Assembly (NCBI RefSeq): GCF_000317205.1 | Contig: NZ_AJLK01000100.1 | Location: forward strand, 1-35,071 | Direction: 5' to 3' | Origin: Fischerella muscicola PCC 7414 | GTDB taxonomy: Bacteria > Cyanobacteriota > Cyanobacteriia > Cyanobacteriales > Nostocaceae | Length of the DNA stretch: 35,071 bases | Shown here: positions 1 through 6,895 of the stretch, piece by piece | Position numbering within the stretch: position 1 is the first letter of the stretch | Layout: each line of letters starts with the position of its first letter | The notes under the pieces: generated by a model | Seen by the model: the letters and a program-made list of their open reading frames with translations, nothing else | What the model was told of the DNA's origin: nothing | Database searches by the model: none | Position numbers and translations under genes: made by a program

Positions 1-76
1 ACATAAGTGAATAGTAGTCAAACGTGAGTTCGACGAACCTCTCCCTCACTCCCTCCCTCTCCTAAAAGGCGCTACG

Positions 77-190
77 GTGTATACACAAGTGATTTAATCA
101 CTCCAAATCTCGTTGCGTAGGGTGTGTTAAAGCAACGCGTAACGTACCACCAGAGATTTGCGGTGCGTTGGACGGAACGTCCAACGCACC
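77..190. repeat. Hairpin-rich intergenic repeat downstream of ilvE
   Basis: This gene-free stretch is a chain of palindromes. A 10-bp palindrome lies at 77-86. A 6-bp stem with a TTA loop lies at 88-102. A nested pair follows, with AAATCTC (105-111) opposite GAGATTT (153-159) and CGTTGC (111-116) opposite GCAACG (132-137). A perfect 13-bp stem with a GAA loop closes it at 162-190. Such short palindromic units are common between genes in filamentous cyanobacteria. The last hairpin could also terminate ilvE transcription, which ends at 233, although it has no clear T-run. Nothing else is recognised in 1-232. Confidence 0.6.
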
Positions 191-232
191 CTACCAGACT
201 CAAATTTGTTATTGTCAAACCCAGTTGAATGA

Positions 233-1144
233 TTATATAGAAATTGGATATACCCAATCACGATAATCAGGATCTCTATTTTCTGTAATTGCTATTAATT
301 TTTCTCTCAGTTTTTCAGCGATCGGTCGATGTTCTGGTAAATAATAATTTTCAATTCTGTTGACTGGTACAACTTTAGCTGCTGTACCACATAGAAATAC
401 TTCATCAGCAATCAAAAGCTCAGATTTATCTACAGGACGTTCTACTACTGGAATACCAAAGTCTTGAGCTATTTTGATCACACTATCGCGTGTAATTCCC
501 TCTAGAATATCCTGTTCAAAACCAGGGGTAATTATTTTTCCGTTTCTCACAATAAAAATGTTCATACCAGAGGCTTCACTGACTTTCCCCTGGGAATTCA
601 TTAAAATTGCTTCATCAAACCCAGATTCAACAGCTTCTGTTTTAGCGAGAGAAGAAGTAATATAGGCGGCGCTAATTTTTCCTCGCAATGGAAAGCTAAT
701 GTCTTCTTGTCTACACCACGAACTAATGCGACAACTGACTCCCTCTGGAGATAAATAATCTCCTAGTTCTAATCCATAAATGGCAAAACTTTTATCTATA
801 TTATGCAGCCTGGGAGCAATGCCTAAATCAGAAGTGAAGACAAAAGGGCGAATATAGAAAGAAGTAGTGGGTTGATTTTTTTTTACAAATTCGATTATGG
901 CTGTTTTGATTTTTTCGGCTGAGATATCGTAATGTATGAACTTCCCACTTTGACTTAATCTTTGGCAGTGACGGTCTAATCTAAATAGTAAAACTTGTGT
1001 AGGGTCTTGGGGATCAGGAATACCTCGCATTCCACCAAAAGCGAGGGTTCCATAATGTAATGCGTGAGTAGCAATGGAAATTGTTGCTTCTTGAAAAGGT
1101 ACGATTTTATCTTGGAAGTAAGCAAAAGGTAAGAAATTGTACAT
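233..1144 (-). CDS. ilvE: Branched-chain amino acid aminotransferase (class IV PLP)
   Basis: The 303-residue protein has the usual length and layout of a fold-type IV PLP aminotransferase. IlvE transfers the amino group between glutamate and the keto acids of leucine, isoleucine and valine in the cytosol. The lysine near residue 156, in RGKISAAY, aligns with the Schiff-base lysine of E. coli IlvE. It is followed by the family motifs SSLAKTEA, SEASGMNIF, GITRDSVI and ADEVFLCGTAAKVVPV. The start is the ATG at 1144. Upstream on the same strand, 78 bp away, is the McdB-like gene, with a hairpin between the two that may separate the transcripts. A D-amino acid aminotransferase or aminodeoxychorismate lyase is less likely, given the GTAA motif and the overall resemblance to IlvE. 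Confidence 0.88.
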   Translation of the reverse strand: MYNFLPFAYFQDKIVPFQEATISIATHALHYGTLAFGGMRGIPDPQDPTQVLLFRLDRHCQRLSQSGKFIHYDISAEKIKTAIIEFVKKNQPTTSFYIRPFVFTSDLGIAPRLHNIDKSFAIYGLELGDYLSPEGVSCRISSWCRQEDISFPLRGKISAAYITSSLAKTEAVESGFDEAILMNSQGKVSEASGMNIFIVRNGKIITPGFEQDILEGITRDSVIKIAQDFGIPVVERPVDKSELLIADEVFLCGTAAKVVPVNRIENYYLPEHRPIAEKLREKLIAITENRDPDYRDWVYPISI

Positions 1145-1182
1145 GAGAGATCTGACAGAATATCTATTGAACTATGGATTTT

Positions 1183-1215
1183 AGATTTGAGATCTATATT
1201 AGCTATCTCAAATCT
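1183..1215. terminator. 11-bp perfect hairpin between the McdB-like gene and ilvE
   Basis: AGATTTGAGAT (1183-1193) pairs perfectly with ATCTCAAATCT (1205-1215) across an 11-nt loop. The element begins 7 bp past the stop of the McdB-like gene, so it is placed to end or attenuate that minus-strand transcript before ilvE. A T-run (GTTTTT) follows the stem only on the plus strand. Minus-strand termination is therefore an inference from position, not from a classic U-tract. Confidence 0.45.
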
Positions 1216-1222
1216 CAAGTTT

Positions 1223-1855
1223 TTAATCAAGCAACCACATTTGATTAGAATTATCTGTGGGTTCGGTGGGTGTTTGAGGTGGTAGTTTTTCTGGTGTAGG
1301 TGTGCGGTATGATTTTCTGTAAGTTAATGCTTTGGGAATTGCTTTTTCCTTTTTAGAATTATTCAAATTATTAATCTCTTCTGTGAGTTGAGAATTTGCC
1401 TGTGCAAGTTGTACAGCAGCTTGCTTAGCATCATCAAGTTCTTTTGTCAGGCGTTCCACTAATTTATCTTTTTCAGATAAGGCTGATTGCAACTCACTTA
1501 TTTGGGATTGTAATTTTTTTTGATTTTGCTGTGTTTCGGTAACAGAAGCCTGCAACTGCTTGATGAGTGTATTTTTTTCAGACAAAGCTGACTGTAAATC
1601 ACTCAGTTGCTGTTGGAGATTTGCTTCGTTTTGACGTGTCTGTTCTAGAGAAGTTTGTAACTGATTGATAGTTGCTTCTAAATCAGTTTTAGTTGAATTG
1701 GTACGTTTATTTTTAGCAATAGATTCTTCTGTAGTTGGAGTATTTTCGTCTGGTACTTCCTCAGCAGCAACATCAATAATAGATTCTACTTCTGGTGATG
1801 ATATTTTATGCGCTTCTTCTTGTACTACGTCGGCAACGCGTTTTCTAGTAGCCAT
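1223..1855 (-). CDS. Coiled-coil partner of ParA-type ATPase, candidate type 2 McdB
   Basis: This 210-residue acidic protein has three parts. Residues 1-60 are a charged, probably disordered N-terminus. Residues 60-170 are a glutamine-rich coiled coil. Residues 170-210 are a basic then proline-rich tail ending in MWLLD. The coiled coil contains two tandem 35-residue copies (63-97 and 98-132), each exactly five heptads long. It begins 5 bp after the ParA-type gene, so the two are co-transcribed. McdB proteins, which bind carboxysomes and recruit McdA, are described as having a charged N-terminus, a Gln-rich coiled coil and a tryptophan within the last few residues. Here Trp is at 207 of 210. 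That match plus the McdA-like neighbour supports the call, but McdB is poorly conserved in sequence. A generic ParA-associated coiled-coil adaptor is the alternative. Confidence 0.6.
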   Translation of the reverse strand: MATRKRVADVVQEEAHKISSPEVESIIDVAAEEVPDENTPTTEESIAKNKRTNSTKTDLEATINQLQTSLEQTRQNEANLQQQLSDLQSALSEKNTLIKQLQASVTETQQNQKKLQSQISELQSALSEKDKLVERLTKELDDAKQAAVQLAQANSQLTEEINNLNNSKKEKAIPKALTYRKSYRTPTPEKLPPQTPTEPTDNSNQMWLLD

Positions 1856-1860
1856 GATTT

Positions 1861-2493
1861 CTATTTTCTCCAGTCACGTTGTAATTCTTCAGCTACGCGG
1901 CGGTAGTCTGATTCTGCTTCTTTGGCATTTTTGCCTCGCCATTGAGTAATCGCCACACCCTCTAGTGCTGCTCGTTCGTGAGCTTTGTAAGTACGGATAA
2001 AAGCATTACAAACTGGAATACCAAACTGCATAAGTGTATTTTGTGCTTCCAATGCTTCCCCTAAACTACGTGTATCTACTTTAGTTAAAAGCACCCGATG
2101 GGCAATTCCCAAAGGAGTAACTGCTTGACTTACTGTATCAATTAGAACAGCTAAGTCCATCGGTGCTGGCGGTGTGGGCAAAACTAAATAGTCTGCGATC
2201 GCTACTACCGCTTTCAAGCTTGTAGAGTGTAACGCTGGAGGCGTATCGACTACCACTAAATCGTATCCTTCTATCTTACGCAAACCAGCTAAATATTTGG
2301 GATCTGTCACTTGAGATAGATCAAATCCCATGCTGTTTTGACTACGCCTATACCACCAACTAGCAGAACCTTGAACATCTGCATCTACCAGAAGAACTTT
2401 TTGTGCTTCTGCAAAAGTCGCAGCTAGATTAACTGCGGTAGTTGTTTTCCCGACTCCGCCTTTACCGTTGAGGATAGCAATAATTCTGGGCAC
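1861..2493 (-). CDS. ParA-family ATPase, candidate type 2 McdA (carboxysome positioning)
   Basis: This is a 210-residue Walker-type ATPase starting at a GTG codon. The deviant Walker A box GKGGVGKTT lies at residues 10-18 and includes the signature lysine K11. A Walker A' region [12 protein letters not shown] lies near 36-47, and Walker [10 protein letters not shown] near 78-86. ParA-type ATPases dimerise on ATP, coat the nucleoid and space cargo through a partner that stimulates hydrolysis. The short single-domain form, with no DNA-binding N-terminus and no ParB gene nearby, argues against chromosome ParA. The downstream gene, 5 bp away, is a Gln-rich coiled-coil protein with a near-terminal Trp, as expected for McdB. 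I infer carboxysome positioning; a plasmid-like or other cargo-positioning ParA is possible. Confidence 0.68.
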   Translation of the reverse strand: MPRIIAILNGKGGVGKTTTAVNLAATFAEAQKVLLVDADVQGSASWWYRRSQNSMGFDLSQVTDPKYLAGLRKIEGYDLVVVDTPPALHSTSLKAVVAIADYLVLPTPPAPMDLAVLIDTVSQAVTPLGIAHRVLLTKVDTRSLGEALEAQNTLMQFGIPVCNAFIRTYKAHERAALEGVAITQWRGKNAKEAESDYRRVAEELQRDWRK

Positions 2494-2591
2494 GGATTAA
2501 TTTACGATGCTCTCTTCACCTGAATATACCGCGTTGTGTGACACCCAGAGTAGAGTTGTCTTGAAAATAAGGCAGAGGGCACGACGTCAAC

Positions 2592-2693
2592 TGGCACAAA
2601 CCCCCAGAGGAGGCGCTCTTTGCACTGCGCTGCGGGCAAACAAGGAGCGCTGTGGCAGAAGGGGTAAGAATTTTCATGTCAAGGTTTGTGCCA
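2592..2693. mobile_element. 102-bp MITE-like element with 11-bp terminal inverted repeats
   Basis: TGGCACAAACC (2592-2602) and GGTTTGTGCCA (2683-2693) are perfect inverted termini. Inside them GCGCTC-TTTGC (2613-2623) pairs with GCAAA-CAAG-GAGCGC (2636-2650) apart from a 4-nt bulge, so the whole unit can fold into one long hairpin. No target-site duplication is evident. The open reading frame that crosses it has no recognisable protein features. A non-autonomous element or a decayed repeat is the best description. It ends about 65 bp before the P450 remnant. Confidence 0.5.
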
Positions 2694-2757
2694 AAACCTA
2701 GTGTGATTGACTATGTTGAAATGGCTGTGGGGGATCTGTAAGAAATCTAGTAGATGA

Positions 2758-2964
2758 AATCGTCGCTGTGTAGGTATGGCGTTTGCCATGTATGAAATGA
2801 AATTAGTATTAGCAACTATTGTGTCTCAGTATCAAGTTTCTTTAATGAAGAAACGTCCAGTACATCCAGTGCGTCGTGGTTTAACTGTAGCCACACCGGC
2901 AGGAATGCGGATGATTGCAACACCACAAAAGAAGCATGTAAGTTCAGCATTGATAGATTTTTAG
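2758..2964 (+). pseudogene. Cytochrome P450 C-terminal remnant
   Basis: The frame reads NRRCVGMAFAMYEMKLVLAT, followed by the typical C-terminal tail with RPVHPVRRGLTVATPAG and a stop at 2962. This is the end of a bacterial or cyanobacterial P450: the heme-binding loop is normally FGGGxRRCIGxxFA, with Cys as axial heme ligand. The glycine-rich part of the loop is missing. The codon just before the Asn (2755-2757) is a TGA, so homology stops abruptly at 2758. About 390 N-terminal residues of a normal P450 of about 450 are absent, and no other P450 piece was seen upstream. The remaining 68 codons cannot form an enzyme. Recent 5' deletion next to a MITE-like element is inferred. Confidence 0.82.
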
Positions 2965-3035
2965 AAAATTATTAATTTCTATAACTGTTGAGCGATGTAC
3001 GATTTTTAACGTATTTCTAACATTGAAAGGACATC

Positions 3036-3041
3036 TATACT
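3036..3041 (+). promoter_or_regulatory. Possible -10 box for crtO
   Basis: TATACT at 3036-3041 lies 12 bp before the crtO ATG at 3054. No good -35 hexamer stands 16-18 bp upstream (ATTTCT is the closest), and the leader would be extremely short. This is only a weak promoter candidate. Confidence 0.22.
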
Positions 3042-3053
3042 AAAATCTCCACT

Positions 3054-4754
3054 ATGCAAGAGTACGATGTTGTAATTATTGGTGCTGGACACAATGGACT
3101 GGTTTGTGCTGCCTATTTATTGAAAGCAGGGTATAGTGTTCTGTTACTGGAAAAACGCTCTGTTCCAGGAGGCGCAGCAACTACAGAAGAATGCTTGCCA
3201 CAAGAAGCACCAGGATTTAAATTTAACCTATGTGCGATCGACCACGAATTTATTCACCTTGGGCCAGTAGTTGAAGAACTAGAACTGGAAAAATATGGTT
3301 TGGAGTACCTTGAATGTGACCCAGTCGTATTTTGTCCTCATCCTGATGGTAAATATTTTTTAGGTCATAAATCTCTGGATAAGACTTGTGCAGAAATTGC
3401 CCGTTACAACGAACGTGACGCCAAAAAGTACAGAGAATTTACAGAGTATTGGCAAAGGGCATTAGGTGCAATGATTCCCATGTTCAATGCACCACCAAAG
3501 TCAATCTTAGATATCCTTGGCAACTACGACGTCACCAAAATCAAAGATTTATTCTCTGTAATTGGTTCTCCTAATAAAACGCTGGATTTTATTCGCAACA
3601 TGCTAACCAGCGCCGAGGATCTCCTGAATGAGTGGTTTGATGAGGAATTTATCAAAGCACCCTTAGCCAGACTTGCTTCTGAACTTGGTGCACCACCTTC
3701 ACAAAAAACCATTGCCATTGGGGCAATTATGATGGCAATGCGTCATGATCCTGGTATGGCCAGACCTCGTGGTGGTACAGGTGCTTTGGTGCAAGCTTTG
3801 GTAAACTTGGTCAGAAGCTTAGGTGGTGTGATTCTGACCGATCAGCATGTTCGGAAAGTGTTGGTTGATGACGGTCGTGCTGTGGGTGTGGAAGTAGCCA
3901 ATGGTACAGTATATCGTGCCAAACACGGTGTCATTTCTAACATTGATGCCAAAAGACTATTTTTACAATTGATGGATGAAAGTGATGTAGATGCTGCTGA
4001 TGCGGATTTACGGGAAAGATTAGAAAGGCGCATCGTTAACAACAACGAAACCATCCTCAAGATTGACTTGGCATTAAACGAACCACTGCGCTTTGAACAC
4101 CACGAACATAAAGATAAATATCTAATTGGTTCTGTATTAATTGCAGATTCAGTTTCTCACGTGGAACAAGCCCACAGTAAATGTACCTTGGGAGAAATCC
4201 CCGATTCTGATCCATCAATGTACTTAGTAGTGCCAACAATGTTAGATCCATCAATGGCGCCACCAGGCAAACATACTGCATGGATTGAGTTTTTTGCCCC
4301 CTATCAAATTGCTGGTGCAGAAGGTACAGGTTTGAATGGTACTGGTTGGACAGATGAGTTAAAAAACAAAGTTGCTGATCGGGTAATAGATAAATTGGCA
4401 GACTATGCACCGAATGTCAAAAATGCCACTATTGCCCGTCGTGTGGAAAGTCCAGCAGAATTGGGTGAAAGATTGGGTGCGTACAAAGGAAATTACTACC
4501 ATGTTGATATGACACTTGATCAAATGGTATTTTTCCGTCCCTTACCGGAAATAGCAAACTACAAAACACCAATCGAAAATTTATTCTTGACTGGTGCGGG
4601 AACTCACCCCGGTGGTTCTATTTCGGGAATGCCAGGACGCAACTGTGCGCGGGTGTTCTTGCAGACTAAGCATCCGATCGCCCAAACTTTCAAAGATGGC
4701 TGGGGTTCGATTAAGTCTACAGTTGGATCAGTGTTTGGGATTAATGGTAAGTAA
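3054..4754 (+). CDS. crtO: CrtO-type beta-carotene ketolase (echinenone-forming)
   Basis: The 566-residue FAD-dependent carotenoid oxidoreductase belongs to the phytoene-desaturase superfamily. CrtO introduces a keto group at C4 of beta-carotene, giving echinenone, in cyanobacterial membranes. An N-terminal Rossmann dinucleotide motif, VVIIGAGHNGLVCAAYLL, lies at residues 6-23. VPGGAATTE follows at about 37-45. Conserved internal blocks include DVLNEWFD-like LLNEWFDEEF, ARPRGGTGAL, GVISNIDAKRLFLQL and VNNNETILKID. The C-terminal FAD/substrate signature is NLFLTGAGTHPGGSISGMPG. These blocks follow the Synechocystis slr0088 and Anabaena all3744 CrtO proteins as I recall them, with similar length. 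Its function is distinct from the unrelated CrtW ketolase. A rho-independent terminator lies 20 bp after the stop, so it is probably monocistronic. Confidence 0.92.
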   Translation: MQEYDVVIIGAGHNGLVCAAYLLKAGYSVLLLEKRSVPGGAATTEECLPQEAPGFKFNLCAIDHEFIHLGPVVEELELEKYGLEYLECDPVVFCPHPDGKYFLGHKSLDKTCAEIARYNERDAKKYREFTEYWQRALGAMIPMFNAPPKSILDILGNYDVTKIKDLFSVIGSPNKTLDFIRNMLTSAEDLLNEWFDEEFIKAPLARLASELGAPPSQKTIAIGAIMMAMRHDPGMARPRGGTGALVQALVNLVRSLGGVILTDQHVRKVLVDDGRAVGVEVANGTVYRAKHGVISNIDAKRLFLQLMDESDVDAADADLRERLERRIVNNNETILKIDLALNEPLRFEHHEHKDKYLIGSVLIADSVSHVEQAHSKCTLGEIPDSDPSMYLVVPTMLDPSMAPPGKHTAWIEFFAPYQIAGAEGTGLNGTGWTDELKNKVADRVIDKLADYAPNVKNATIARRVESPAELGERLGAYKGNYYHVDMTLDQMVFFRPLPEIANYKTPIENLFLTGAGTHPGGSISGMPGRNCARVFLQTKHPIAQTFKDGWGSIKSTVGSVFGINGK

Positions 4755-4774
4755 CCGATAAATTGTTATTACTC

Positions 4775-4808
4775 CCCCTCAACTTTTTTCCAAGTGAGGG
4801 GATTTTTG
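4775..4808 (+). terminator. Rho-independent terminator of crtO
   Basis: CCCCTCA (4775-4781) pairs with TGAGGGG (4795-4801). CTT and AAG can extend the stem inside a bulge, and a GATTTTTG tract follows. It begins 20 bp after the crtO stop codon. Confidence 0.75.
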
Positions 4809-5001
4809 TCCTGATTCGACTTGGTGCTTTTGTTAGCAGTTGACATCCTCCCAGAGATGAATAAATGCGATCGCACACAATCGCATCTTTTCTAAACTCA
4901 CAAAAATTCTACCTATTAGATTATTAACGTCATACTTGCTAGTGATGACAACCATAACTAAAAATTGATGTAATAAAGCTGCTGTTGCCAATATTGGAGC
5001 A

Positions 5002-6093
5002 ATGACAGATCGGGTTTTAATTCTTGGCGGAAGGGGGCGAATTGGTGGTAGTGTTGCCCAGGATCTACTCACCCACACACAGGCAGAAGTTGTCATCACC
5101 GGGCGCACGCCTGCACAGATGCAAGACAATACGTCTTTGCAATACATGGTGTTGGACTTAGCAGAAGTGGAAAAATTACGGCAGGCAATCGCTTCTGTGA
5201 ATGTAGTAGTTCATTGTGCAGGCCCGTTTCACTATCGAGATGCCAATGTTTTGAAAATATGTATTGAACACGGTGTTAACTATATAGATGTTAGTGACCA
5301 CCGTTCTTTTACTATTAAAGCCTTACAATATCATGAAGAAGCTATGGCTGCGGGTGTAACAGCAGTAGTTAATACTGGGATTTTCCCTGGTATTTCTAAT
5401 AGTATGGTGCGTCATGATATCGAACAATTTGATATACCAGAAAAAATACATTTGAGTTATTTGGTATCTGGTTCTGGTGGTGCTGGCATTACCGTGATGC
5501 GAACCACATTTCTTGGTTTACAAAATCCTTTTGAAGCTTGGATAGATGGTAGATGGCAAACAGTTAAACCTTATAGTGAAAGAGAAGTTGTTGAGTTTCC
5601 ATCTCCTTACAAACGCAGTGGGGTTTACTGGTTTGATATGCCAGAAACTTTTACCCTACCCCATGCTTTTCCAGAAGTCAAAACTGTAATTACTAAATTT
5701 GGTTCTGTTCCCGATTTTTATAATCATCTAACTTGGATAGCAGCCCATGTCTTTCCGAAATCATGGATAAAGAACCCTAAAGGTGTAGAATTTTTATCTC
5801 ATGTTAGCCATGCAATGACAGATTTTACTGACCAATTTACTGGTATTGGGGTGGCGGTTCGTTCAGAAGTAACAGGGCAAAAAAACAATCAACAAGCGGT
5901 TTATTGTTCTACTTTAACTCATGCAAATACAGCTGCTGCTGCTGGTTGTGGTACGGGTAGTATTGCTCAATTTTTATTAGAAGGAACACTCAAAAAACCA
6001 GGAGTTTGGCCTGTAGAAGAAGCATTACCTACTGATTTATTTACTAAAGCAATACAAAGTCGCGGGGTAACTATTCAGGCTAATTGGCAATAA
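5002..6093 (+). CDS. Saccharopine dehydrogenase-like NAD(P)-dependent oxidoreductase
   Basis: The 363-residue protein has an N-terminal Rossmann fold. VLILGGRGRIGGSVAQDLL at residues 5-23 is the dinucleotide-binding loop. A VVHCAGPF motif near 70-77 and a YIDVSDHR segment near 94-101 are typical of the saccharopine dehydrogenase NADP-binding family (Sacchrp_dh_NADP). The C-terminal half holds the HAMTDFTDQFTGIGVAVRSE stretch common to cyanobacterial and plant members, whose substrates are mostly unknown. TTGGAG about 7 nt before the ATG is a good ribosome-binding site and supports this start. It follows crtO by 247 bp on the same strand, but the crtO terminator makes a separate transcript likely. 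A lysine-pathway role is not implied, because no lysine genes are nearby. Confidence 0.75.
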   Translation: MTDRVLILGGRGRIGGSVAQDLLTHTQAEVVITGRTPAQMQDNTSLQYMVLDLAEVEKLRQAIASVNVVVHCAGPFHYRDANVLKICIEHGVNYIDVSDHRSFTIKALQYHEEAMAAGVTAVVNTGIFPGISNSMVRHDIEQFDIPEKIHLSYLVSGSGGAGITVMRTTFLGLQNPFEAWIDGRWQTVKPYSEREVVEFPSPYKRSGVYWFDMPETFTLPHAFPEVKTVITKFGSVPDFYNHLTWIAAHVFPKSWIKNPKGVEFLSHVSHAMTDFTDQFTGIGVAVRSEVTGQKNNQQAVYCSTLTHANTAAAAGCGTGSIAQFLLEGTLKKPGVWPVEEALPTDLFTKAIQSRGVTIQANWQ

Positions 6094-6343
6094 AAAATCA
6101 TTTGTGTGCATCGGTGTTTGATTACTAAAAATATCGTAGTTTGCGAGCAAATTGAGTAGAGGAAAAAAACGTAGACGCGCTCATAGGCTTCCCGGAGGGT
6201 ACACAGATTAACACAGATTAACACCGATAATGCCACACCGCTAAACCACCAATGCACAATGCATCGGTGTCCATCGCCTTGCACGGTGTTCGCTTTTAAA
6301 ATTAACTTGTGTGCGCCGTTTTAACTCATAACCAAATACAACT
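6094..6343. repeat. Intergenic region with dispersed repeat (shared with 31012-31032)
   Basis: No gene is visible between the convergent ends of the dehydrogenase and prxQ. Positions 6170-6190 carry CGTAGACGCGCTCATAGGCTT. Its reverse complement recurs at 31012-31032 with only two differences, so this is a dispersed repeat. It is followed by ACACAGATTA in two near-tandem copies (about 6200-6220). GCATCGGTGT occurs at both 6109 and 6261. These units look like decayed interspersed repeats; no terminator with a T-run is evident. Confidence 0.5.
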
Positions 6344-6832
6344 CTAAACAGCTGACAATTCTTGTAACTTAGCCAGTACAGCTGCAACATGACCTTTAAC
6401 TTTCACATTCGACCAAACATAAGCTAATTTTCCATCAGGAGCAATCAAAAAAGTTGAGCGCACTACACCCATGTATTCCTTACCCATGAATTTTTTAAGT
6501 TGCCACACACCATAAGCTTCGCATATTTGATGTTCAGGATCACTTAATAATTGAATTGACAAATTATGTTTTTGAATAAATTTGCCATGCGATTTTTCAG
6601 TATCAGGACTGACGCCAACAATTTTAGCTCCCAAGGCACTAAATTCTTGAGAGAAATCAGTAAATTCTTTGGCTTCAGTTGTACAACCGGGCGTATCATC
6701 TTTAGGATAAAAGTACAAAATCAGCCATTGTGATTGAAAATCATTCAGACTAACTAAATTACCATCTTGATTCGGAGCAGTGAAATCAGGTGCTTTTTCT
6801 CCTGCTTGGGGAAGATTTTTCAGGGAAGTCAT
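6344..6832 (-). CDS. Peroxiredoxin, BCP/PrxQ type, lacking the usual resolving cysteine
   Basis: This 162-residue thioredoxin-fold peroxidase reduces hydrogen peroxide and alkyl hydroperoxides. The peroxidatic Cys50 lies in YPKDDTPGCTTEAKEFTD, with Thr47 and Pro43 of the active site. Arg at VVRSTFLI is the usual catalytic Arg. Typical PrxQ/BCP has a resolving Cys five residues after the peroxidatic one; here that position is Lys55. The only other cysteine is in HQICEAYGVW. It is therefore probably a 1-Cys or atypical 2-Cys enzyme, as in the PrxQ-B group of cyanobacteria. It lacks a signal peptide and is likely cytosolic. The gene is divergent from the FAD monooxygenase, with 63 bp between start codons. 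Confidence 0.88.
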   Translation of the reverse strand: MTSLKNLPQAGEKAPDFTAPNQDGNLVSLNDFQSQWLILYFYPKDDTPGCTTEAKEFTDFSQEFSALGAKIVGVSPDTEKSHGKFIQKHNLSIQLLSDPEHQICEAYGVWQLKKFMGKEYMGVVRSTFLIAPDGKLAYVWSNVKVKGHVAAVLAKLQELSAV

Positions 6833-6895
6833 TAAATTATGTTAAGTTCGGCAGAGATAATAGTATCATCTGCTGAACTAAATGCGATCGCTGTT

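Noticed and set aside
2507-2701. 64-residue open frame on the plus strand
   Set aside because: It runs through the inverted-repeat element at 2592-2693 and has low-complexity Arg/Ala composition; no protein family features.
4057-4410. 117-residue antisense frame within crtO
   Set aside because: Overlaps a fully conserved gene; composition without features.
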